NCBI GenBank assembly: GCA_023410875.1
Contig: JAEYPH010000122.1
Span: 40,461 to 104,460, forward strand
DNA: 64,000 nt
Reading direction: 5' to 3'
Source of the DNA: Bacillota bacterium
Lineage (GTDB): Bacteria; Bacillota; Clostridia; Christensenellales; UMGS416
Shown in pieces: positions 41,309 to 48,235 of this stretch (position 1 is the stretch's first letter; each line of letters starts with the position of its first letter). The notes below the pieces were generated by a model that did not search any database, was not told where the DNA came from, and saw only the letters and a list, made by a program, of their open reading frames with translations. Position numbers and translations under genes: made by a program.

Positions 41309-41691
41309 ACCAATGGGAACAGTCCATCGTTGACCGCCTGCGCTGCGGGTTGTTATGGCGCGGTACTGTGACGCTGAACGCGGACGAAGTCAACATCCCA
41401 ATGAACGCGATCATCGAGCGCGACGAACTGAGGCAGCGGTGCGCGTGGGTGCCGGTGGCGGAGAGGCTTCCGGAAATCGACAGCAACCCGCCGTCGTACG
41501 GGAAACGCCATGCGTACCTTGCGGTATGCGACGCCGATAAGCCAACGGTGACGGAACTTGATTGGGAATCAATCAAGTTGCGCGAAAAGCTTGTTGGACG
41601 ATGGAAGTGGAATGGCCGTCTTTGCCCATGGAAAGTCACCCACTGGATGCCGCTGCCGGAGCCGCCTGCGGGGGAAGGAGCGGGGAAATGA
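41302..41691 (+). CDS. DUF551-domain phage protein
   Basis: 129 aa. The segment WVPVAERLPEIDSNPPSYG and the end WKVTHWMPLPEPP are the DUF551 signature, a small fold common in phage early genes with unknown function. Overlaps both neighbours by a few bases. Confidence 0.8.
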   Translation: MLNQWEQSIVDRLRCGLLWRGTVTLNADEVNIPMNAIIERDELRQRCAWVPVAERLPEIDSNPPSYGKRHAYLAVCDADKPTVTELDWESIKLREKLVGRWKWNGRLCPWKVTHWMPLPEPPAGEGAGK

Positions 41692-42254
41692 CAAAGCTGG
41701 AGCGCTTGTGTCGAAACCTGGAAGCTGCGAACCGAGGAGAAGATTACTCCGTATATCAGCAGGCCACGAGAGAGCTGGCGCACTGGGTACACAAGTTGTG
41801 GTACGCCGGTAGGCTGAACGCGGACAAAATCACGATGAGCGACGAAAAGGAGCCGACCATGCGGACGATTGAGGAGATCAAGGAGGACATAGCGACAGTT
41901 CAAGGGTTTTTGCCGCCGGGATACACCAATACCGACATGTGCGTGTTGGAAACCGAATTGCGGCTTGCACTCACCGCATCAATCCCGCTCGACAGGCTGG
42001 AGCAGATCTGCAACGCCGAGCGCAGCAACAGTCCTGGAGGTGTTGGCTTGCCTCCGTGTCGGATTGGCGAAACCCTGTACCAGATTGATGATGGCGAACT
42101 TTACGAGGACTACATTGACCAGATCACCATCTGCAAAGATCTCTGGACTATCGCATCATACGACATCCGCCCAGAAGATTGGGGCAAGACGGCGTTTACC
42201 ACCCGCGCCGCAGCCGACGCCGCGCTGGCCGGGCAAGAGGAGGGGCGAGGGTGA
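41688..42254 (+). CDS. Hypothetical phage protein
   Basis: 188 aa from ATG 41688, overlapping the DUF551 stop. Two parts: a helical N-terminal region (LCRNLEAANRGEDYSVYQQA) and a C-terminal part CRIGETLYQIDDGELYEDYI...TAFTTRAAADAAL resembling small proteins found in clostridial phages and plasmids. Function unknown. Confidence 0.65.
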   Translation: MTKLERLCRNLEAANRGEDYSVYQQATRELAHWVHKLWYAGRLNADKITMSDEKEPTMRTIEEIKEDIATVQGFLPPGYTNTDMCVLETELRLALTASIPLDRLEQICNAERSNSPGGVGLPPCRIGETLYQIDDGELYEDYIDQITICKDLWTIASYDIRPEDWGKTAFTTRAAADAALAGQEEGRG

Positions 42255-42580
42255 GCAAGCGTAAGTTTAAATGGTCGTCATGGGATTTTGATTGCGATGG
42301 TGAGGCGTACATCGTAGCCAAGGCTGAATGCCCGGAGCGCGAGAAGGTGCCCGCCTACATTTGCGAAGCCGACAATCTGCACGACGGTTGCATGGCGGGC
42401 ATGGTTGTTGAGGACGGCTGGTGCAAGTATCAGGTGCGCACCGATTGGGAGTACGGCGACGGAGAACCGTGCGGCGGGTATGTGGTCGAAACATACGAGC
42501 CTCACACAAGGCGGATCGATGGCAGGCGCAAGCCGGGATGGTTCCCTGTGTGGATTGTGCGAAAGGGTGAGTGGTATTGA
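42251..42580 (+). CDS. Hypothetical phage protein
   Basis: 109 aa from GTG overlapping the previous stop. Rich in aromatic residues and with scattered cysteines (AYICEADNLHDGCMAG, EPCGGYVVETYEP). No family recognised. Confidence 0.6.
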   Translation: MSKRKFKWSSWDFDCDGEAYIVAKAECPEREKVPAYICEADNLHDGCMAGMVVEDGWCKYQVRTDWEYGDGEPCGGYVVETYEPHTRRIDGRRKPGWFPVWIVRKGEWY

Positions 42581-42600
42581 GCAAGACAGGAGGACCGCCC

Positions 42601-42795
42601 ATGAGGTGCAGGGAGTGCGAGGCGTGCAAGGCTGAGCCGTTCATGGATGAGTTTTCGACAGGAGAAGAGTGGGGCTTCACGTGCGCTGACGCAAAAGACC
42701 GCTGGATTGGAGGCGGGATAGACGAGGATCACGCGCTGCCCAAGACATCGCGCCGCTGGTGCCCGCGCCGCAAAAAGACAGGAGAACCGAAATGA
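42601..42795 (+). CDS. Small cysteine-rich phage protein
   Basis: 64 aa, GGAGG 7 bases before ATG. N-terminal CRECEAC gives a CxxCxxC group; another Cys pair lies in FTCADAK and RRWCPRRKK. Probably metal-binding. Overlaps the next gene. Confidence 0.6.
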   Translation: MRCRECEACKAEPFMDEFSTGEEWGFTCADAKDRWIGGGIDEDHALPKTSRRWCPRRKKTGEPK

Positions 42796-42995
42796 GCGCG
42801 CCAAAATGCCGGAAATGCCGCGCACGAATAACGCGGCCAGATGGATGGACGTGCGGAAAGACCGGGAAAGACATTGGGGTGCTGTACATGTCTCAGCAAC
42901 AACCGAAAAGCTCTCCAAAGTACTGCCCGCGCCGTGCGTGCAACCAACAACACAGGCTGATCGTGGCCAGAGACAAAGAACAGGAGGTGCGGTGA
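42792..42995 (+). CDS. Small zinc-finger-like phage protein
   Basis: 67 aa. CRKCRARITRPDGWTCGKTG followed by YCPRRAC gives Cys pairs for a four-ligand zinc site. ATGA overlaps on both sides. No family recognised. Confidence 0.6.
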   Translation: MSAPKCRKCRARITRPDGWTCGKTGKDIGVLYMSQQQPKSSPKYCPRRACNQQHRLIVARDKEQEVR

Positions 42996-43450
42996 TGGAG
43001 CGTATAACAGCATACAGAGACGGAAATGCCGTTTGCGGCCCATGCGGATGCCATGAGTGCTACAGCGTAATGGGGCACTGCGGAAAGTGCTCAGTTGGCG
43101 AAGAAATGATTACCTGCCTCGCCGCTTACGAGGACACCAGCCTCACGCCCGAGGAGGTCGCCGCGCTGCAGGGCGTCGCTGCGGATCTGTCGCATGAGCT
43201 GGGATGCAAAAACGTGGAGTGCGCCAAACTGGAGGACGAAAACGCAGACAAGGAACGGTACACAACAGAGCTTTACAGCCGCGCCAGAGACGCCGAGAGG
43301 GAGCGGGAGGAGCTGCAGGCGAAGCTGGAGGAGGCGCGGGCAGACGCGCTGTTCATCATGCAGAACTATGTGTTCAAGGGGACAGACCCGACAACAGAAT
43401 CAGTAAAGCAATGCCTGCGCAGGATCGCCGGGGACACACAGGAGGGGTAA
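42995..43450 (+). CDS. Hypothetical phage protein (AYEDTxLTPEEV type)
   Basis: 151 aa. N-terminal CGPCGCHECYS...CGKCSVGEEM is a cysteine cluster; CLAAYEDTSLTPEEVAALQG is a motif shared by many small clostridial phage proteins; the remainder (REREELQAKLEEARAD) is a coiled coil. Function unknown. Confidence 0.7.
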   Translation: MERITAYRDGNAVCGPCGCHECYSVMGHCGKCSVGEEMITCLAAYEDTSLTPEEVAALQGVAADLSHELGCKNVECAKLEDENADKERYTTELYSRARDAEREREELQAKLEEARADALFIMQNYVFKGTDPTTESVKQCLRRIAGDTQEG

Positions 43451-43644
43451 TGCGGATGACAAAGAGCGAAGCGGCAACGGAGTTGGTGTCGTCGGTTATC
43501 GTAGCGATAGCGACATTCTTTCTGTGCAGAGCCGTTTTCAGCGAAGGCTCGGAATGGTCGCGAGGCTTCATCGCCTGCGCATCATGCCTGATTACAACCA
43601 GGGTGATTGACGTGTTTCAAGCCAAAGGCACCAAGGAGGGGTAA
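43450..43644 (+). CDS. Small membrane protein
   Basis: 64 aa with two hydrophobic stretches (LVSSVIVAIATFFLCRAVF and GFIACASCLITTRVI). The start junction AGGAGGGGTAATGCGGA is repeated exactly at the next gene's start, suggesting duplication of a translation-coupling cassette. No family recognised. Confidence 0.6.
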   Translation: MRMTKSEAATELVSSVIVAIATFFLCRAVFSEGSEWSRGFIACASCLITTRVIDVFQAKGTKEG

Positions 43645-44150
43645 TGCGGAAGGAACGATCCAGGGACTACTCGACGGCCGCCTTTCAACTTCACGCGCAA
43701 ACCGGCGGGCACGAGGTATACGCCAAACGGCTGCATGAGCAGCTGATACGCGAGGCCGCAGAATACAAGCAGCCCAGCGAGACTGGAATTGGAGCAGGCG
43801 CAGCCGACCCGATGGCGGCAGCAGACGCGCGTTACCAGCGCCTATGGGCTGAGCACGCGGCAGAGCTGGCCGACCTTCTGGCCGTCACAGAGACCATCGA
43901 ATGGCTGGAGCGGCTGAATCTCGGAGACCACATCAAGGCCATGCGACGCGTGTACCTGACAGATCCGTGGGCGGAACTCGATGGTGAGGAAATCCGCGAA
44001 AGGGTTCACGCCGCGGAGATTGCGATACCGGCCAGCGTCAGGAGTATTTACTACTGGCTGTCGGATTGCAGGGCGATCTTTGCGTGGCGGCGTGGGCTGA
44101 TTTTGAGCGACGGGCAGACAAGGGCGCTGCGCAGGCTACATCTTTTGTAG
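43644..44150 (+). CDS. Candidate late-gene regulator
   Basis: 168 aa, last gene before the non-coding early/late boundary, where phages place Q, RinA or ArpU-type activators. The C-terminal part IPASVRSIYYWLSDCRAIFAWRRGLILSDG is helical with aromatic and basic residues, compatible with a DNA- or RNA polymerase-binding helix. No family recognised; the role is inferred mainly from position beside the promoter-leader-terminator at 44186-44300. Confidence 0.6.
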   Translation: MRKERSRDYSTAAFQLHAQTGGHEVYAKRLHEQLIREAAEYKQPSETGIGAGAADPMAAADARYQRLWAEHAAELADLLAVTETIEWLERLNLGDHIKAMRRVYLTDPWAELDGEEIRERVHAAEIAIPASVRSIYYWLSDCRAIFAWRRGLILSDGQTRALRRLHLL

Positions 44151-44185
44151 CTGGTAAATGTTTGCACCAAACGGGTATAACCGTG

Positions 44186-44194
44186 TGCTAATAT
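44186..44194 (+). promoter_or_regulatory. Extended -10 promoter at the early/late boundary
   Basis: TGCTAATAT (extended -10, TG-N-TAATAT). A TTGCAC at 44162 is 21 bp upstream, too far to help, so it relies on the extended -10. Start near 44201. Confidence 0.55.
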
Positions 44195-44200
44195 GTAAGC

Positions 44201-44300
44201 ATGCCGAAAGGCGAAGGGGCGCTGCTGCCGGACAGCAGGCCGCCGCGAACCGCAGGACGGTGGAGCGGCAGAGTAGGCCAGGATTCGTTCCTGGCCTTTT
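44201..44300 (+). ncRNA. Short leader RNA ending in an intrinsic terminator
   Basis: About 100 nt from the promoter to the terminator. Hairpins GCC-GAAA-GGC and CTGCTG-CCGGA-CAGCAG near the 5' end. The layout (promoter, short RNA, terminator, then late genes, with a candidate regulator just upstream) is that of lambda pR'-tR' and its 6S RNA. Confidence 0.5.
44275..44300 (+). terminator. Intrinsic terminator at the end of the late leader
   Basis: AGGCCAGGA (44275-44283) pairs with TCCTGGCCT (44289-44297), followed by TTTT overlapping the stem end. Confidence 0.75.
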
Positions 44301-44340
44301 CCTGTTGCCTACAACGGGGAAGGGGGGATATAGGGGGATG

Positions 44341-44391
44341 GGGCGTATCCTACGTACTCCCTTCTTTATACTCACGGAGGGAACGATGCCA
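44341..44391 (+). repeat. Leader duplication, copy 1, with aborted ORF
   Basis: Matches 44495-44544 (36 of 42 aligned bases before the ATG region). It includes CACGGAGGGA as ribosome-binding site and ATG at 44386, but the frame reads ATG CCA TAG, a two-codon ORF. The sequence between the copies has no gene. Confidence 0.75.
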
Positions 44392-44494
44392 TAGTAAAGG
44401 CGAAAGCCTTTGTGAGAGTGTCACGGATGGTTGAAAGCTGTCGGCGGCGCTCTATTTTCATGGGAACCTAGGGAACCTAATAGGAGGGTGAGGA

Positions 44495-44544
44495 GGGCGT
44501 GTCATGCGTACTCTCCTCTTTATATTCACGGAGGGACAATGCCA
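44495..44544 (+). repeat. Leader duplication, copy 2, with intact start
   Basis: Second copy of the segment at 44341-44391; here ATG CCA continues into the 61-aa gene at 44539. Confidence 0.75.
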
Positions 44545-44724
44545 ACTATAAACGAAGCCGAAGGGCCCCTAGAGGAGTCAATCACCTACACGCTGGAAAT
44601 TGATCTCGAACGGCACGAGCTGAGAATACTTCCACCACCCAGAAAGCGAGCAATCAAATTAAGCGAGAATGAGGTTGTCGATCTCATAAGCCGTCTGACG
44701 GATTGTATCCGTGAATGGAAGTGA
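44539..44724 (+). CDS. Hypothetical phage protein
   Basis: 61 aa, CACGGAGGG before ATG. Starts MPTINEAEGPLEESITYTLE; a beta-strand pair (YTLEIDLERHELRILPPP) then a helix. No family recognised. First gene of the late region. Confidence 0.6.
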   Translation: MPTINEAEGPLEESITYTLEIDLERHELRILPPPRKRAIKLSENEVVDLISRLTDCIREWK

Positions 44725-44963
44725 TCTCGACGGTCTTGCTCCGGTGGGCCGCCACGCGGACACGGCGAGGCCCACGCGACGCCAGCAGAGAGCGTTGTGC
44801 ACAGGTCGAGCCTGTGGATAACTCACACATTTGTGCATATGGCCGCCTCCAAACGGGTCCTCCCAGAGTATTTTTTTCGGGTGTGGGGTCGCCAAGGCCC
44901 AATAGTCGGCTAGGTATGAGGCAAAAACAGTTTTTCGTTCGTTTGGGGTGGAGGTGGTGTGTT
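44725..44963. other. Non-coding region with DnaA box and hairpin; possible cos region
   Basis: No gene with start signals. Holds an exact DnaA box (TTATCCACA on the minus strand, 44813-44821) inside a hairpin CACAGG-N5-CCTGTG, and a T7 tract. With a lambda-type terminase, cos is expected just upstream of the terminase genes, making this stretch the best candidate; I cannot identify the cut site. Confidence 0.4.
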
Positions 44964-45569
44964 GTGTCCAAGGCTGTCACGCTCAAGATCGATGGAGCAA
45001 AGGCGGCAAAAAAAGCCGTGAAAGAGTTCAGCAAGGCGGCAAACGGCGCAATGCAGGCAGCTGCGAAAAGAGCGGTTGACTCTGCGAAATCGCAAATTGC
45101 AAAAAGCATTCGGAAAAGGTATGTGGTTGAAGCGGACGATGTGAAGAAAAGCATTGCCGTCGCAAAGAACGCAACGCTAGACAACCCCATTATCACGCTA
45201 CGCCTGCGCGGGTCGCTACAGACAATCTACCACCACTTCACCGTCGTTCCGGCGCATAGGCCACCGAAGGCGGTTGGCAGATACAACATTGTCACGTCCA
45301 TTAAAAAAGGCAAGAAGGCGGTATTTACTAGGCGTATATTCCTGCCGACAGCCAACGCAGGCTCTCAAAAGAGGCAGATTTGGTTCCGCCAAGGGCCCAG
45401 CCGGAACTCACCCGTGGTGCCACTACACACACTGAGCGTTGCACAGATGCTTAACGACGACGCCAAGGAAGAGGTCAATAAGAAGGCCGGAGAGGTGCTG
45501 ATGAAGCGCTTCCAACATGAAATGGACTTCCGGCTCGGCAAGCTCACGAAGAAGGGCGGCGGCACATGA
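44964..45569 (+). CDS. Phage minor tail protein Z-like
   Basis: 201 aa from GTG 44964 (GGAGG nine bases upstream). Helical N-terminal half (AAKKAVKEFSKAANGAMQAA...RYVVEADDVKKSIAVAK) and a basic middle match the gpZ family (PF06763) of tail-completion proteins. Its place before the terminase genes is unusual, since gpZ normally lies between head and tail genes. Confidence 0.65.
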   Translation: MSKAVTLKIDGAKAAKKAVKEFSKAANGAMQAAAKRAVDSAKSQIAKSIRKRYVVEADDVKKSIAVAKNATLDNPIITLRLRGSLQTIYHHFTVVPAHRPPKAVGRYNIVTSIKKGKKAVFTRRIFLPTANAGSQKRQIWFRQGPSRNSPVVPLHTLSVAQMLNDDAKEEVNKKAGEVLMKRFQHEMDFRLGKLTKKGGGT

Positions 45570-46279
45570 GTGCCCCCTACTTTGACACATCTGAGAAGCT
45601 GGCCGACATCCTGGGATTTACCGGGCCGCGGCGCGTGCAGCAGTTGACCAAGGAGGGCGTGCTTGTCCGCGAGGCCACCGGCCAGTACAACATACCGGAC
45701 AACGTGGAGCGGTACTTCCGTAAAAAGCTGGTGGGCGCGGCGACCGTGGACTTCGAGACCGAGCGTGCCCTGCACGAGAAGGCCAAGCGCGAGTTGGCCG
45801 AGATCAACCTGGCCAAGACCAAAGGCGAGATCCACATGGCCGGCGACGTGGAGATGGTATGGACCGGCATGCTGATGAACTTCCGCTCCCGCATCATTGG
45901 CATGCCCAGTAAATTGGCGCCGCAGATCGTGGGCATGGAAACCATCGCCGAGATATCCGGGGTGCTGGAAGCGGTGACAAGCGAAGCGCTGGCTGAGCTC
46001 TCGGAATACGACCCGGCGCAGTTTTCCGAGGTGAGCAATGCAACAGATAACAGCGAACCTGCTGAGGCGGGTGCTGAAAAGAGCGGTGGCGCCGCCGCCC
46101 AAGCTGACAGTGAGCCAGTGGGCGGACCAGCGCCGGCGGCTAAGCCCGGAAAACTCAGCAGAACCGGGCCGGTGGCGGACAAGCCGCGCCCCGTATCAAA
46201 AGGAAATCATGGACGCGGCAAGCGACCCGCGGGTGGAAAAGGTCGTCGTTCAGGCAAGCAGTCAGGTCGGGAAAAGTGA
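45566..46279 (+). CDS. Terminase small subunit (Nu1-like)
   Basis: 237 aa. N-terminal winged helix (EKLADILGFTGPRRVQQLTKEG) that recognises cos DNA, then a helical domain (FETERALHEKAKRELAEINL) that binds the large subunit. The last ~80 residues are Ala/Gly/Pro- and Lys/Arg-rich and are encoded by DNA that also encodes the start of the large subunit in another frame, so this tail may be a recent extension. Confidence 0.85.
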   Translation: MSAPYFDTSEKLADILGFTGPRRVQQLTKEGVLVREATGQYNIPDNVERYFRKKLVGAATVDFETERALHEKAKRELAEINLAKTKGEIHMAGDVEMVWTGMLMNFRSRIIGMPSKLAPQIVGMETIAEISGVLEAVTSEALAELSEYDPAQFSEVSNATDNSEPAEAGAEKSGGAAAQADSEPVGGPAPAAKPGKLSRTGPVADKPRPVSKGNHGRGKRPAGGKGRRSGKQSGREK

Positions 46280-47915
46280 GATCCTCAACAACGTAATCGG
46301 CCACTTCATTGACTGCGACCCCGGCCCAATGCTAATGCTCCAGCCGACCATCGAGATGGCCGAAGACTACAGCAAGCGGCGCATCGGCCTGATGATCCGG
46401 GACACCGAAGCGCTTGCCGGCAAGGTCGCGGACAGCAAAACCCGCGACCTGAACAACACGATCCTGATGAAGGTTTTCCCGGGCGGCTTCCTGGCCATGG
46501 GTGGCGCCAACAGCCCGGCGGGCCTGGCCAGCCGACCCATTCGCATCCTTGCGTGCGACGAAATTGACCGCTTCCCGGACAGCGCCGGCACCGAGGGCGA
46601 CCCGCTGATGTTGGCGGAACGGAGGACGACAACCTTCTGGAACCGCCTGCTCTTTTATTGCTCCACCCCAACGATCATGGGCAGATCCCGCATCGAAGAT
46701 GAGTATGAGAAGGGCAGCCAAGAGCGCTGGATGACGCCGTGCCCTGCTTGCGGGACGATGGAATACATCACCTTTGACCAGGTCAGGTTCGATCACACGC
46801 GCCACACTGTGGGCCGCAGGACGACATACACGGTGAGCAATGTGCGGTGGCGCTGCCCGCACTGCAGCGAGGAATTTACCGAGCACACGATGAAGCGCCA
46901 GCCGGCGCAATGGATAGCCGACAACCCTGACAGCGTGAAGGTGCGCAGCTTCAAGCTGAACGCCTTTATGAGCCCGTGGAGCTCATGGGACAGCATCGCG
47001 CTGGAGTTTTTATACGCCAAGGGTGACCCCGAAAAGCTCAAGGTTTTCACCAACACGCTGCTGGGCGAAAGCTGGGAGGACCGCGGAGAGATCGAGAGCG
47101 AAGACTTCCTGCTGGACCGCCGGGAAGAATACGGCGCGGAACTGCCGGACGGCGTTCTGGTGCTGACCTGCGGCGTGGACACCCAGGATGACCGCCTGGA
47201 ATATGAGATCGTTGGTTGGGGGCATCATGAGGAATCCTGGGGCATACAGAAAGGCTTCATCCCAGGCAAGCCGGACGAACGCAATACCTGGGAGCGCCTG
47301 GACGCGGTGCTCAGCAAGCAGTGGAGCTTTGCCGACGGCAGCCAGTTGTCGATTATGATCACCTTCATCGACTCCGGCGGCCACTACACCAAAGAGGTGT
47401 ACCAGTTCTGCAAGATCAACGAGGAGCGCCGCATCTTCGCGATCAAGGGCCAAGGCGGCGAGGATGTTCCATACACGCGGCAACCCACGCGCAACAACGA
47501 CTTCAAGGCGGCGTTGTTCTCAATCGGCGTTGACGCCGGAAAGGACCGCATTGCGTCACGCCTGAAGATCAAGGATCGCGGCGCGCCGAAGTATTGCCAC
47601 TTCCCGCTGGGAGAGGATCGCGGCTACGACCGGGCCTATTTCGAAGGGCTGCTCTCTGAAAAGCGGATCAAGCGCAAGAAAAACGGCAAGATCGTCGATG
47701 GCTGGCAGAAGATCCGAGAAGGCATACCCAACGAGGCGCTGGACTGCCGCAATTACGCCATGGCGGCGCTGAACGCGCTGGCCCCGGACGGTGCGCGGGA
47801 GGCCTATTTTGACCAATTGGAGGCCCGATTGAAGGGCATGAACGAGCCAAAGGCGGTGCAGCAACCGCGACCGCAGCTCCGCCGAGGGGTTGTATCCAGG
47901 GGAATATCGCTGTAA
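46038..47915 (+). CDS. Terminase large subunit (lambda GpA family)
   Basis: 625 aa. N-terminal LTVSQWADQRRRLSPENSA is the GpA signature; ATPase Walker A ASSQVGKSE (73-81) and Walker B LACDEID (D174/E175); a zinc-like pair CPACG...CPHCSEEF; and a nuclease domain with CGVDTQDDR and DSGGHYT. Packages DNA into proheads and cuts cos ends. Overlaps the small-subunit frame by 242 bases; ATG 46038 is supported because the GpA N-terminus lies in the overlap. Confidence 0.95.
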   Translation: MQQITANLLRRVLKRAVAPPPKLTVSQWADQRRRLSPENSAEPGRWRTSRAPYQKEIMDAASDPRVEKVVVQASSQVGKSEILNNVIGHFIDCDPGPMLMLQPTIEMAEDYSKRRIGLMIRDTEALAGKVADSKTRDLNNTILMKVFPGGFLAMGGANSPAGLASRPIRILACDEIDRFPDSAGTEGDPLMLAERRTTTFWNRLLFYCSTPTIMGRSRIEDEYEKGSQERWMTPCPACGTMEYITFDQVRFDHTRHTVGRRTTYTVSNVRWRCPHCSEEFTEHTMKRQPAQWIADNPDSVKVRSFKLNAFMSPWSSWDSIALEFLYAKGDPEKLKVFTNTLLGESWEDRGEIESEDFLLDRREEYGAELPDGVLVLTCGVDTQDDRLEYEIVGWGHHEESWGIQKGFIPGKPDERNTWERLDAVLSKQWSFADGSQLSIMITFIDSGGHYTKEVYQFCKINEERRIFAIKGQGGEDVPYTRQPTRNNDFKAALFSIGVDAGKDRIASRLKIKDRGAPKYCHFPLGEDRGYDRAYFEGLLSEKRIKRKKNGKIVDGWQKIREGIPNEALDCRNYAMAALNALAPDGAREAYFDQLEARLKGMNEPKAVQQPRPQLRRGVVSRGISL

Positions 47916-47918
47916 TCG

Positions 47919-47950
47919 GGCTGGATTTCATCAAGTATCCAGCCTTTTTT
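47919..47950 (+). terminator. Intrinsic terminator inside the late operon
   Basis: GGCTGGAT (47919-47926), 10-nt loop, ATCCAGCC (47937-47944), then six T. A full-strength signal between terL and the portal cluster, implying antitermination or a separate downstream promoter. Confidence 0.85.
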
Positions 47951-47981
47951 GATGCAAAAATCCATGAAATCGGGTGAGAAA

Positions 47982-48221
47982 ATGCCGCAGACGAGGCTGG
48001 AAAACCTGTTATCAAGGCTGGACGCCTACAAAAAAGCCGAGCTTGCGATACTGGACGGCGCACAGAGCTACCAGATCGGCAGCCGCCGGTTGGATCGCGC
48101 TCAGCTGGGCGAGGTCACGGAGATGATCACGTACCTGGAGCGCGAGGTCGCCGCCGAGCAGCGCAGGGCCGCCGGCCGCGGCTCCATCCGTGTGATTGGC
48201 GTGATTCCCCGTGACATTTGA
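47982..48221 (+). CDS. Head-tail connector protein (gpW/DUF6148-like)
   Basis: 79 aa from ATG 47982 (GGTGAG upstream; earlier TTG/ATG codons overlap the terminator). LDAYKKAELAILDGAQSYQIGSRRLDRAQL and a final IRVIGV fit the gpW-like small connectors that sit between the terminase and portal genes in lambda-like phages. Confidence 0.8.
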   Translation: MPQTRLENLLSRLDAYKKAELAILDGAQSYQIGSRRLDRAQLGEVTEMITYLEREVAAEQRRAAGRGSIRVIGVIPRDI

Positions 48222-48235
48222 GAGGAGCGACGGCC

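Noticed and set aside
44201..44434. A 77-codon plus-strand frame in the early/late boundary
   Set aside because: It runs through a terminator hairpin and the leader repeats, starts at the predicted transcription start without a ribosome-binding site, and has no protein-like composition.
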